64,000 bases of DNA. It comes from Bigelowiella natans CCMP2755 (lineage: Eukaryota; Cercozoa; Chlorarachniophyceae). The notes under the pieces were generated by a model. The model was not told where the DNA came from. It did no database searches and saw nothing but the letters and a program-made list of their open reading frames with translations. Shown in pieces: positions 37,691-49,423 of this stretch (within the stretch, counting starts at the first letter, position 1; each line of letters starts with the position of its first letter). The stretch is from the NCBI GenBank assembly GCA_000320545.1, contig ADNK01002830.1, positions 1 through 64,000 of the forward strand, written 5' to 3'. The position numbers and the translations under genes are program-made.

Positions 37691-38670
37691 GAAGACTAAT
37701 TTTGGTCATGAGGGAGGTAATACGATCACAAACACTACCTACTTAGAATGATGTGCGATGCAACTAGAAATAGCAGATACAGTCACTAACGAGGCAGAAA
37801 GGGCATTTAACAATGACTACAACCTTTTGCACGGAATGTAACCGGTGTGAGTATATGAGCTACGCGTTGCGCTGGGGCATGGGCATTTACATGTAATTAT
37901 TATTTAGTTATCGTAGCAGCAGCATGGCTAAATTGTTGAGCGAACGAAACGCATGCATGTTGTATTATAAATAAGCCGACATTCCCGCCATGTGTGTTTA
38001 CACTGCTAGACTGCCTTGTGCATAGCCACTTGTATGCATGATATGATTATGTGCTAGAAGCAAATCAAAATGCTAATCTTACATACGAAGAATACTAGAA
38101 TGCTTCTCTGCGTTGGCATGCTATGCTTCGATTATATACAATGATCATGCATGCTGGATACCATACGCATGCAGCATGCAGCTGCTGATTGCGCGTCTAG
38201 ACGTATACGTAACACACAATGTATGCACGTGGGCGACCAATCGCTGACTTAGCTAGTTAGCCTCCTGCAGCGATACCTAGATACGTTCTGCATCAACTGT
38301 TGAGGCAATTATAACTAGATAAAGCCGCGCATGTACATGATGACCAAAGCGGTGTACAACTGAGGTATCATAGATCAGTCCCATCATGCACACGTGCGAT
38401 GAATTCATGCCTACATAAACGTGCAGAACGACCAATCTGCGGATTGCTTTGCAGAGAAACATCCTGTGTGATCATGATTGATACTATTCATTAATCGTAT
38501 GCATCATCAAAATCATACACCAGCTCCAGGCACCGGGTTTCATTCGTTATTCTTCTCTAAATTAGCACACGTAACATTTGACATCAGAATACAGGAAGGA
38601 GTCAGAACAATGTAAGCAGCAGTAGCAGCAGCATATCTCCACGTGTCTCTGCATCCCTCCCACCCTCCAT
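37691..38670. other. Convergent spacer D, palindrome-rich
   Basis: About 980 bases between the TBC gene and the leftward membrane-protein gene. It contains overlapping palindromes such as CGTCTAGACG, ACGTATACGT, GCATGCAGCATGCAGCTGC and CTAGCTAG near 38160-38260. A leftward ORF at 38277-38462 has no recognisable features and is probably chance. Confidence 0.55.
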
Positions 38671-39224
38671 CTAGCTATCTTGAATAAAGTCTATGTATGA
38701 ACGCGTGGTTAGATATACTGTTTTGTACACTGTGAAGTAGTACCTGTCGTCTACATGCGACCGCAGCAGAAGGCTCGTGCTTCGAGAATCTCCGAATCTA
38801 ACCGTAGTATGTGTATTATGTGTCATTCAGCAGGCAACAACAGGCCATCGATCGATAAATCATCACTTTTTGCAGGTACGCGTGCAGGACATCTTTCTTG
38901 TGCGGTGTATCATCGCTACGGCCGTACTTTCCTTCCGACGGAGGGTAGAAAGATGGACGAGGACTCATATATATTACAGTCGCTTTCTTACTTAAAGAAC
39001 GTTCATTACCACTTGCGGTGTCTTCTTGTCATCGTAATAGAAGCTTATGCTGCTCATCGTGGTGGTGAGACAACGACGGGTGGTAAAGATGCATACCGCA
39101 AACAAACAACAAAAGACAATTCAGGAACATCGTCATTTTCGGGGATCTACCATGCATCATTATCATTAGTTGCAACTACAAATTCAAGAAGAAATATGGT
39201 TCGGAACATTGAGATACACACACA

Positions 39225-39263
<39 letters not shown>

Positions 39264-40905
39264 GGTGTTCAAAAGCGTCCTTATAAGCAAGCTCAGGGAT
39301 GTGGGCGCCATTCCATGCTCCTATATTATTTACAACCGAAAAGTCAGAATCCTTACCAGGTATTAAGTCAATATGTGCTATGGCAAACAGTGTCCTATGG
39401 CAAACAGTGTCCAAATTAACGAACATCTTACCGCTGTCACATGCGGTGTAATTGTCCCAAAACTCACGAAATCCATGAGCGTATCTGTTGGTTGTGGATG
39501 TAGTAGCATCAGAGGGACTGCTGGCTGCTTCTACTGAGTCAAATAAGTTATTTGCTGCTGCTGCTGCTGTATGTTGCATCTCATCATAGCTACTACGGCG
39601 ACCACGTGAGGTACTAGCGCATGTACTATGCACACGTGATTTCACAGCAGCAAAGGTGTTTTTGCTATATCGTTATTGGTTGTCTTTTGTCTACTGCCTA
39701 ATCTCCTCGCCTTATATATATCCTCTTTAGTTTAAGATACACGTCGTCGTCACATGTACGTCCTACCTACCTACCTACCTTCTAGGTGAAAAGATGAACT
39801 GATCCGTTAAATGTGTCACCTAGGTAGGAGGAGGAGGAGGAGGAGGAGGAGGAGGAGAGGAGGAGGAGGATGATGATGCAGGATAATCCGTGGGAGCATA
39901 ATAATTTATGTGCATCGAGATCGGTAGAATCGCTGCTTGATTTATTGGTCGTCGTGGACCGGGAGATGTAGCGACAGCATGCAATAGGATGTTCTTTTCT
40001 GTGTGTTTGCTACGTTGTACCAATGTTGGGCGATCATGAAGTAGCTCCATAGCCGTTTTCACGGGGAAGAACCAGGCCACATCAGGGCGCACCTTAACCA
40101 CCTAACACACGATATCCTTGTGTGTATTGTGTGCTGCTACTGCTGCTGTTTAATTAAGTGGAACGCCATCGAAGGGTGTGTGCGTGGGGAGGGGGGGGGA
40201 GGGGGGGGGCGGTATGGAGCTACTCTTCTTTGCCTGCTGCTGTTTTATTCTTTCTGTTATGAGGACTTAGTGATGGTGGTTCCTTGTTTTTACAATTGGC
40301 TATCATCGTCATCATCATCATCTCTCTGCGTATTCATACCGCATCAAACGTTGTATTGCTCGCTTGTTCGAAAGAAGTGACTTCTCGATAGCATTCGTGC
40401 CTGTGTATGTGTGTGTTTCCATGTTTGACGTAACGACGATATGCAAATAATACAAAAAAAATGATATTATGTAGCTTTACGTGTCGTCTCTGTTTGGACG
40501 TATACAACTTCCTCTCCCTTTAGCCCTCCCACTCTTTCTACAGTATGTTTGAACAGCTAGGATATCATCGTATGTGTCACGCAACAAGAACACATTTGAA
40601 GCTAACAAATTGACTCTTGGAAACAGCAAAAAGAAATTGCTTTAATGACTGTGCGGAGAAATCATCGCCGTTGCCGGGAGAATATTCATACATCGCTTTC
40701 ATCTGAGCAAGGAATCTCTCCTGGTATTTTCCCACATAAAATGCATCTTCCTTTCTCTTCTTTGCTGCCTGGAGAACAACAACACGATTCACAATAAATC
40801 ATCATAAAGTAGAAATTTTTGCAAGACGTATAAGGAATAAGACGTAGTGTCTTCGAACCTGTCAATATCAACCAACATACTAGCAGCGCTCCTCCCCCCC
40901 CCTCC

Positions 40906-40949
<44 letters not shown>

Positions 40950-41135
40950 TATATACACTCGCTCAACAACACTTCCGTGATGATATAGACATTACATCAG
41001 CAAAATACTACTACTACAACTAACACCTCTGCTGTGAGAGGGCATTTAGGGTTTGCAGATGGATTCTTGTCCTTCGGTCTCTTCGTTTCCAAATGCAACC
41101 ACACCGGTTTGAGTGTCCTGACGATGACAAAATAT

Positions 41136-41167
<32 letters not shown>

Positions 41168-41755
41168 CATCATCATTATCATCATCATCATCATCATCAT
41201 CAGAGCAATCGAAAGACAAACGAAGATGATGGTGGTGGTGATGATGATGATAATGATGATGGAGGGAAACAATAAAGAAGACATGCCACGAATGGCGGAA
41301 TCCCAAAACATTAGCGCCTCTCTCTCTGCTGAACAAACTATCACCTTTCAACTCGTTGGTACTTTCATCTATCATATCGCCACCATCAAGATTTCATCAT
41401 GTACAGCAGATCTTCTTAAAGGCAATCATTCATCCATTCTTATTAATAGTAGTAGTACCTTAACACCGGACCTAGTGCATTGGTTGTGACAGGTACAGGC
41501 CTATGGATCATCATCATCATCATCATCATCGAGAAGAATAATAATAATAATAATGATGAGAAAATAATAATGACAAGGAGAAGAGGAAGAAGAAGAAGAA
41601 GAAGAAGAAGAAGAAGAAGAAGAAGAAGAGAAATGGGAAAAGATCCAAAAATCCTTCGTGGTGTTGTTTTTGCAAGGATCATAACACTTTCTCGTCCTCA
41701 TCACTCAACCGACCTAAACCCCCCGTGCTTTCGCTGTTGTTTGGTTTCTGTATCC

Positions 41756-41793
<38 letters not shown>

Positions 41794-43051
41794 AAGTAAG
41801 TAGGCAAACCAGAAAACGAGAAATAGAAGGACGATAGGAGAAACAAAAGAGAAGTATAGAGGGAGCTTCTTGTAACGTTGCCATATATCTGTGCGCTGCT
41901 GGCAGGAGCGAGGTACCATGTCTTTAAGTGCATGAACAAAGCGACTCTACTTCGAACGGAGATTCGCTGCATAAAGTTGTCATCGAACCTCCTACTCGCA
42001 TAAATGATAGGAATCAACCCACGCAATATATACGTCGATACGAAAGCAAGTACTGGGAATTGGAAGATGATGATTTAACAACTGTGCACAGTTATTCATG
42101 CAGTACCGATACACCCCCTTTTCAACCAGAGTTCTAGAATTGCCAACCTTTTTCCGACGGAACAGGAATGGTGTTTCCATTTGAAGCCCATCATCAAAAT
42201 AAAAGAGTAAATACAGATATACATAAGCACATACATTCGAGCAAGTAGTGCTACTCGATTTATTGAAAAAACGAATACCATACAAACAGCTACGGTGGGA
42301 TACATCTCTTTCCGCCTTCCGCCCATCTCTCCAGAAGCTGTGAATGGATACCCAATGATGGCATGAATCATATTTAATAACCCCCAGCAATGCTAGTAAT
42401 CCTGCTCTAATTGAAACCTTTCCAAAATTCCTCCGCACACGTCTTCGTTCGCCCTTCCGAGGTCGCCCTCTCGATTAACTCACCTATTTAGTCCGTTTCT
42501 TCTCGTTAATTTGATTCGATGAGTGACTCGTCGGTAAGTATTCTACTGGTGGTTATTGTGTCCCAGCCTTGATAGCAGACATTTGCTCGATGATGATGCA
42601 ACCCAGCATCGATCCCGAGGCCGCCATCATCCCTCTCAGGAAGCGAGTGGTTTGTGCTGCTGATCCTGCTGCTATGCTTGATCTCCAGAGGTTCGAAAAC
42701 CAAAGCTGGCATATTTAGAAGTGGACAACAACATTGCAATAGGTGAACATCGTGCAAGTCAACGCTTCTGTTGTCTCGTTAATTGCATGTAGTAGACCCA
42801 CATCCGCTATTCGCCCGTTGAGGGTAGCAGACAAAGGAGTGCAAGTTTAGAGCTGTGAGGGAGAGGATAAGGATTATCACAGCCAGCAGGAGGAGAGGTC
42901 CACGCCCTAGCATGTGTTCATTCGTGTTGCTGCTTCGCTGGATGATCTTCCATTCCGAGTTGGAGTTGGGATTCGGTTGTGTATTTTCTCTCTGCGACAT
43001 ACTTCTAAGACATACTTCTGAGGATGTCGCAGATCCTAAATTGCCATTCAT
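38671..43051 (-). CDS. Type II membrane protein, possible glycosyltransferase (unconfirmed)
   Basis: The N-terminal exon (ATG at 43051) has a polar leader followed by one hydrophobic anchor, LLLLAVIILILSLTALNL, as in Golgi type II enzymes. Scattered leftward exons then follow: AAKKRKEDAFYVGKYQERF (40740), VKVRPDVAWFFPVKTAMELL (40060-40095, resembling the R-x-R/K-P-D-V stretch of some glycosyltransferases), REFWDNYTACDSGKMFVN (39420-39470), FSVVNNIGAWNGAHIPELAY (39290-39345) and MSPRPSFYPPSEGKYGR (38920-38970). The last exon ends TTRSYIDFIQDS at the TAG at 38671. Introns hold (CA)n, (ATC)n, (GAA)n and (AGG)n runs. I do not recognise a specific family. Several exons between 41000 and 42700 are uncertain. 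Confidence 0.45.
39220..41790. repeat. Microsatellites in introns of the type II membrane-protein gene
   Basis: (CA)n at 39220-39260, (AGG)n at 39829-39855, (CA)n at 41139-41166 directly followed by (ATC)n at 41170-41202, (GAA)n at 41591-41629 and (CA)n at 41758-41788. Confidence 0.85.
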
Positions 43052-43332
43052 TCACACCAAATGCCGAACCGACGAACCGCTTGTGAGAGCGTCATTGTCA
43101 TCAGATGCATGGAATGGATAGACAAAATTTTGTAGCGACAACTGATAATGCACGTCGTAGCGAAAAAAAGTACACAAATCCATGGACCAAAAATCTCAAA
43201 AACAAGTGGCCTTTCCTCCCCTGCGACTTGGATCAATGCTGTGTTTTTTTCTTGTTCAGGTTCGAGCCGAGTTCCGAGTGAGCAGTCGGATTCGATTCCT
43301 ATTAAGGTGGCGGCAAGCACGCCTGCCTCTGC
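43052..43332. promoter_or_regulatory. Short divergent spacer (281 bp)
   Basis: Only 281 bases separate the ATG of the leftward membrane-protein gene from that of the rightward karyopherin gene, so both promoters must be packed here or overlap. Confidence 0.4.
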
Positions 43333-43688
43333 ATGATGTCTGCAGGCCCCGAGACATTTCCCCCCCCGCTCGATGAAGATAATCTAATCAAATGCCTGGA
43401 GGCCGTTAGTTCAGGTTCATTATTTGTGCTCATGTGGCAGCAAATTTCACATCACACTTGTTTCGACCTTGGTTTCCATAGATGTCACAGAGAGAGCGCA
43501 TAGAGCAATAAACGCCACTTACCTTGTGTTGAATCTGGATCTCTCTCCTAGTGTCCCCTAGCGTTAGAAAGCAGGCCGAGGAAAAATTGCACCAAATGCA
43601 GAATTGTTACCCGGTATGTTGATATATAAATATGAATGAAAGTGTACATGTATACATTTGTATAAATATGCATGCATGGACACACACT

Positions 43689-43769
<81 letters not shown>

Positions 43770-45376
43770 GTAAGAACGTGTGTGTGTGTGTGTGTGTGTG
43801 TGCATACACCTTCACCCAAATGAATCGGAAAATGAATAATGAAGATTCTGACAACCAAAAATTAAGGTAAAGTTTCTTCAAATCCTTGTGGGTATTACGG
43901 ATTACAGGGCAAGCCCCTACAACAATTACGATGCTTGCTGGCATCTTAATAAGAAATTTTATGAGAGATAAGGTACATCCGCTGTCTATCTTCACACTTT
44001 CACTCCTCTAAATTGTTGCGCATAACATTTTGGAATTAGAAAGCGGATTTCTGGAAGAAAATAGGAGAAGAGTCCAGGCATTCTATGCTTCATACGGTTC
44101 CACAAATACAAATATCTCTTAAAATGGTGCAATCTTGAGCAACACAGTTGTGCAACCTATAAATATCAGTTTCTGAACAAAATTAAAGCATCGGATTCCA
44201 AGAGTTCCACATTGAATTATCTGATCCAGGTTTATAAGCTATTTCCATACTCCCACCATGAATTTTACGTCAGTAACCCTTAACCCTAATTTTCAGCCCT
44301 TCTCCGCGCTCTTTGAAAAGGAATTGGAGGCATTCAGTGCGCCGCAATCCATCTTGAGATCTATCATCACAATCGAGGATCCCCTCTTCCCGAAGCCTAA
44401 TCGATTCTTTTTAATAGCTCAGATATTTGACACAGTAAACCATTCCCACGACCTGTTCGTTGCTGTTGAATCGTTTTCTCATCTCCTCCTCACAGAATTT
44501 AAGACTTTGGTAATTTCTTCTGTCTCCTCCAACGAAAATCAGGAATGTGCCAAGCATTTGGGGCCATATGTCGATGATATCTTCAAGCAAGTCATGGTTT
44601 CCATTGGGGATGATGAGACGGAAACTGTGAGAACTTCTGCCACAAAAGCATTAGCTTCCATGTCTTGCTATGTTCAAGATATTATGGTGAACAAGCCGCA
44701 ATTTCCTTTAATTCGAGAAGCACTAAAGATGACACAGATGGTTTATGCCATGGCAGGCCCTCCGAGCTAAAGATGTGTTAGCGAAGGTGCTCAAAAGTTT
44801 TAGCCAACAGCATCATGAACTAAAGGAAATCGACCAGAACTTGCTGGATTTCCTCACCGGATGTATTCGGTCAAATTTTAAGACGCTGCGGCCATTTCTA
44901 GGCGACATAGTGAAGCTGATTTCAAAGGACCTGTTTCCCTGTGATAACGTCGCGCCTCTAGAAGTCCTGCTGGATATAATCGAGAAAGAACAGTGGATCA
45001 AAGAAGATCGTCAAGTATGCATTAGATGGACATTTCGCATACTGTTGTTGAATCCGTCCTTCTGCATTGCTTATCAGCATGTTTTTTATTAAAATTAATT
45101 AAGTATGATAAAGATGAAGATGGTAAAGTCTCGTTGCAGCTAAAGGTCTCTGGTCCTGCGATCGTCTTAAAGTTTATCAAATTTATTTTGGACGCAGAGA
45201 GTGATATGGTTCTCTCTCTCTCTCTATCTTTCTATCTCTCTTTCTCTTACCCTCTCTTCTTCGTCTTCCCTATGTTCTGTTGTCTCCTGCCATACCTCTA
45301 CCAACCATCTAGACCAAATCGAACTTGTACGGTGTATCCATTCTCGCAGTTCTCGTCATCATATAAATATGTGTAC

Positions 45377-45410
<34 letters not shown>

Positions 45411-45948
45411 ATATATCTATATATATTAGTTTGAACTGGACGATTGGAACACCGTCAGTGCGGCGACAGCATGCGTCAGTTCCATCTTGAAGCTGCTGGA
45501 AGATTCTGCTCAATATAAGACAGCCGTCAAGCTTGCAAGCGAGGCGTTAGGGAAGGGAAACCTGGTAGGCGGCGCCTACCTCCTGCAAAGCATTTTGCTC
45601 GAGGTGACTGAGAAGGTTACGAATTTGTGGAGATCGGACGTAGAAATGGGCAAAATAGGCCGGGGATCCCTTCAAATCCTTCTTGAAGGGCTGAAGAAGG
45701 GTGCTAGTGACCAAAAAGGGGGGGAGGATGCTATGGCAGCCGTGGTGAATGCCATCCCCCAGGCGGTGAACCAGGTGATGGTCGCGGACATTCGCCAATA
45801 TCTGAAGCAAACGTTGTTAGAGGTTTCTTTTGACGGAGATAAAGGGGAGATGGACAAGGGTGGCAGCGACGACGGCGTGAAGGAAAAACCAAGCATCTAC
45901 GAAGTTGCGCTGGCAACACTGGACAAGGAATTCCCTGGAGCTACTTGA
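43333..45948 (+). CDS. Importin/karyopherin-beta-like HEAT-repeat protein
   Basis: Karyopherins carry cargo through nuclear pores. Exon 1 (from 43333) reads MMSAGPETFPPPLDEDNLIK and CLEAVSS. It joins, across an intron ending at TCTCCTAG, to VSPSVRKQAEEKLHQMQNCY, the N-terminal HEAT helix typical of importins. Then TITMLAGILIRNFMRDK (43930-43970) resembles the next HEAT helix. Later exons are long and helical: SVSSNENQECAKHLGPYVDD, DEMTETV-like HEAT stretches, NFKTLRPFLGDIVKLISKDL, LEVLLDIIEKEQWIKEDRQ, and a C-terminal exon with SLQILLEGLKKGASD and VMVADIRQYLKQTLLEVSF. At 44690-44755 the frame changes: either a 66-bp intron (ATG/GTGAAC to TGGCAG/GCC) or a one-base error. Which importin it is cannot be told. 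An intron contains a long (CA)(TA)(GT) tract. Confidence 0.68.
43682..43802. repeat. Compound palindromic microsatellite (CA)n(TA)n...(GT)n
   Basis: A CA run, a long TA run and a GT run follow one another over about 120 bases, with a short unique stretch before the GT run. CA and GT runs are complementary and TA is self-complementary, so the whole tract can fold on itself. It lies in an intron of the karyopherin gene. Confidence 0.9.
45380..45426. repeat. (TA)n microsatellite in an intron
   Basis: An interrupted TA run just upstream of the last karyopherin exon, preceded by a (TC)n stretch near 45212-45250. Confidence 0.85.
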
Positions 45949-46652
45949 GCGCATGGCGCAGTGCAGCTTCTCTGACTGTGCGATTCCAAGTTTACGATGT
46001 GCGTTAGCTTTATTTGCTAGCTGGACATTGTGACTTGCGCATCTGCGCGCGATACCTATGCAACAAAAGATGATTCTAGACGTGAGGGCCTGTGGTTGCG
46101 CAGATGCAACATTGTGATCAAGCTGCGTCATGTTTGCAAATGAATCTGAAAAGCACAAGCTCATGTCTTCTTGCTGCCACAAGATGCATGCCCTTTCATG
46201 TCTATATGTTAGATCAATATCTGTTTACAGTCGTAAGCTCGATATACATGCACAGCCAAAAACTAGAAAGCAATGTAGCCATACCATGTGTCTAGGCTGT
46301 GTGCATGGCTAGATGGTGGCAAACCACGACATTTGTGCAACACTACTGTGGACATATTGCATGAAAGGAGGTAACTAGATTTGGCAACGTTGTCAGTAAT
46401 GTAAAACTTCACAACAGTATATTATATGCATAAATTACTCAGGACTACGAACTACTTAGCCTTTCAGCAGCACAACAGCTGGCTAATTTTAAAGTTAATT
46501 TGCTCTGTATGTGTCTTGAATCGAATCACAAAAAACTACGATCATTTTCCCTTTGTATGTATCGCACTTCATACATTCTAATAAAACAGCATATTTGTAC
46601 TAATAAATTGCTGCTATGTGATAAAGAGATCTTTCTGTTCAAACGATCATAT
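45949..46652. other. Convergent spacer E
   Basis: About 700 bases between the karyopherin and ZIP-like genes, with GCGCAT/ATGCGC, GCTAGC and TGCGCGCGA words near 45950-46110. No gene seen; the dispersed repeat was not recognised here. Confidence 0.5.
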
Positions 46653-47591
46653 TTAGACTGCTACTGCAACAGCTGCCATGACACCGAATCCGACAATAAA
46701 TGCAAGATAGTCCACGATATGGCATCTTTGTCTGGGATGCTTGTGATGATGAAGGAGAGACCGATGATCCTCACCCCCCTCTTCCTTATTGGGCTCTTTT
46801 CTGTCGCTCCCAAAGACCAGAAGCATATTATTTTTAGTTCTTTGATCGCCTTTATCACTTACATTTTGAAGTTTAAAACCCAAGGCCATGGCTGCCCAAA
46901 GCTTGTGAAACGCAATAGCAAGGCAAAGAACCCATGTTTTTTCATCGCTGTCTCCACCAGTTGCCACGACCAATCCATCAAGGACCGAATGTGCCGATAA
47001 GAACGCGAAGCAAAAAAGCGCCTTGCCTATAGAGGATGTGTCCATAGCATGATCATGACCTTGCTCGCCCTTTATAGATCCCATCGATTCACATCCGAGA
47101 AACAAGAATGTCCCAGCCGCGGCCCCTTGGACACATGTTACAGCCAGGTCGTTGTTGGAAGCATCCAGAACAGCAGCAATGAGAAGAGCAAGGGGAGTGA
47201 TGATTGCGAAGATTACGCCTAGGGTAAGAGCAAACCACTTTGGAATTCCTTGAGAATTTGATTTCCCATCATCATCCCAAGTCGACATCAAGTAACTTTG
47301 CAAAAGATCGAGTGATAGAAGGAGAACGAACGTCAACCCAGCCATTAATTCCGGATATGGATAATCGTCTCCAATGTTGTGAGAATCTTTGTAGTTGTCC
47401 CAACTTTCAATTGCATCCGCAAGCATGTGCAGAAGGGCTAAACCGACGAAAAGTCCGGCGGAATGAGCCTCTCCTGCACGTTGAACATCTGGCCTGTCTC
47501 GAGCAAACGGAAGGAATGGGAACATAATCCCAGCCATGCCAGCGATCAGGATGATGACCGAGGCGAGGATATCTGTGGTGTTAATGGTCAT
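46653..47591 (-). CDS. ZIP-family metal transporter with exchanged TM hairpins
   Basis: A single uninterrupted ORF of 312 residues. Start: TM1 (about 7-28), TM2 with LLHMLADAIE (53-62, the usual HLLPEA site) and TM3 (80-102). Next should come TM4-TM5, but residues 118-170 instead hold ITPLALLIAAVLDASNN (131-147) and CVQGAAAGTFLFLGCESM (153-170), the TM6 and TM7 signatures. TM4 and TM5 follow: FLSAHSVLDGLVVATGG (197-213) and AIAFHKLWAAMALGFKL (225-241). A His-rich loop (HHHKH, 281-285) leads to a TM8-like end (YLAFIVGFGVMAAVAVAV). ZIP proteins import zinc, iron or manganese into the cytosol. His201 and His229 remain, but the usual acidic partner in TM5 is Ala232-233 and TM6 has Ala for the Gly of TPLG. 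Each moved block is a hairpin, so topology would be kept. Transport ability is uncertain. Confidence 0.8.
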   Translation of the reverse strand: MTINTTDILASVIILIAGMAGIMFPFLPFARDRPDVQRAGEAHSAGLFVGLALLHMLADAIESWDNYKDSHNIGDDYPYPELMAGLTFVLLLSLDLLQSYLMSTWDDDGKSNSQGIPKWFALTLGVIFAIITPLALLIAAVLDASNNDLAVTCVQGAAAGTFLFLGCESMGSIKGEQGHDHAMDTSSIGKALFCFAFLSAHSVLDGLVVATGGDSDEKTWVLCLAIAFHKLWAAMALGFKLQNVSDKGDQRTKNNMLLVFGSDRKEPNKEEGGEDHRSLLHHHKHPRQRCHIVDYLAFIVGFGVMAAVAVAV

Positions 47592-48069
47592 GCTGCGTCC
47601 GGGTCAGCAAAGGAGATGAGAGAATTATGGGATGATCGCAGTCGAAGTGCGATTATTATCCCTCGGTGTATGTCCGACCCGATGATCGGAGCAGGCAGCC
47701 GGCTCTCTCTGTCTTAATGTTTGGTTTGTGTGGCCGCTCATATCTTCTAACACGGGAAAAATGATTCAAAATTTCCACTCTAGCTTTGTCGTCACCGATA
47801 AATCAAATCAGGTTCGGAAAGTATTTTAGTCATAAAATAGAAGGAGAATTAGCATATGCGTCAACATTTATTAGATTGTCGCTTTGTCATAAATAGACCT
47901 CGTTCTCCGTCCTTCTGCAGTTTCCGTTGTCCGTCTCTCTCGTCATCCCCCAACGACGATTTCAATCAGTAAAACCGTTGCCCTTCACATGCACTTTCCT
48001 TTCGGAACCTCCAATCCATAGAAAGCATCGTGGGTGTACTTACGTCTTGTTGTTTATTTACTGAAAGTA
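47592..48069. promoter_or_regulatory. Divergent spacer between ZIP-like gene and unknown membrane-protein gene
   Basis: About 480 bases holding both 5' ends. No repeat or recognisable motif seen. Confidence 0.35.
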
Positions 48070-48846
48070 ATGGAGGGTAAGAAGGAAGCTGCCGACTCGA
48101 AAGCGGATAACAACTCGATGCCGGCTAGCAAGGGATCGATACCTCCGAAACAGGACTCTACCCCTGGAGAAACACCTCAACTACGAAAGTCGCTCAGAAA
48201 TAAACTGCCAGGTACCCTATTTCTCTTCTCAAATACATTTCAATCGTATTAGTTTTTAATCTTTCCGTGGAACAATATATGTACTTCTTGTTACTGAATT
48301 ACTTATCATTGATCACGCAGCACTCAAGACCTCAAAAGAACCTGAGATCCCAAAAAAGCGCCTAACTAAGAGGAACTACAACTCGAACATTTCGGTATTG
48401 TGATCCGCTAGCTCGTGATTTTGTTTGCATGCTGCTCTAATTAAGGATGTTCTTCTCTATAAATGATGTCGTGCATAAGGGGAACCGCCTAACCCGCTCT
48501 CGAATGCGAAGCTCCCAGAAGAATGTAACCAAATAATCAAGGAGAGAGGGTGAAAGAGAGATGGGGTTGGGGTTGGGGGGGGGTCTGTGAACAGCATAAC
48601 TTATTCTCAAATGACACCATTCTCGAAAGACCTGAGGGAATACAATATGATGATTTCCAGGATGGGAGTACCCAGCAAAAGTTAACGAAAGCGCAAGGAT
48701 ATCCATCTAAAGAGCCGCAACCGTCTGTTTCTACCTCATTTGCTCATCGTCTTAGGTATTGCTTAGATTGTTTTACGTTGCTGGTGATTCACAAGATTCT
48801 GATAACCTGTTTTCATATGATACATTTTTTCTGTCTGTCTTTTATG

Positions 48847-48884
<38 letters not shown>

Positions 48885-49386
48885 TGTTATGACCATTTTC
48901 TAGATTCAATGACTTCACGTTGATAACAGGATCAGCAGAGATAAAAAAGATAACAGTTTTGCGGTGAATCGTCCTTCACGCCCGATCTCAGCGAAGCCTT
49001 CGGTATATAACGACGATCAGTCTATGATGAATTCGGCACATATTGAGTATGTGTTCTTGGTGTAGTTTCCTCAGGAAACAGACATGGACGGTTTGCAAAT
49101 TGTTCCTGGTGATATAGAGCAGGTTCAGAACAAAGACGGATATCTTCCTGCTTCTCGTGACACGAACAAGTGCTTTTGATTCCCACACTGAATTGTTTTC
49201 AATTTTGACAATTTTTTTAGACCATCTACGAAAATAGAGTGGATATGGCACACGTTCATGCTTTACGAGCAAGTTCCTCTGGCCATACCATGCAACATGA
49301 TGGGCTACGTGCACAGAGGCCGACGAATGGGAATGGTGTGATAGCACAATTAATGCCTGAGTGTGTGTGTGTGCGCGCGCGCGCAC

Positions 49387-49423
<37 letters not shown>

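Noticed and set aside
38277-38462. Leftward ORF in convergent spacer D
   Set aside because: No domain, no splice link to the neighbouring gene, and it lies in palindrome-rich sequence with random ORFs on both strands.
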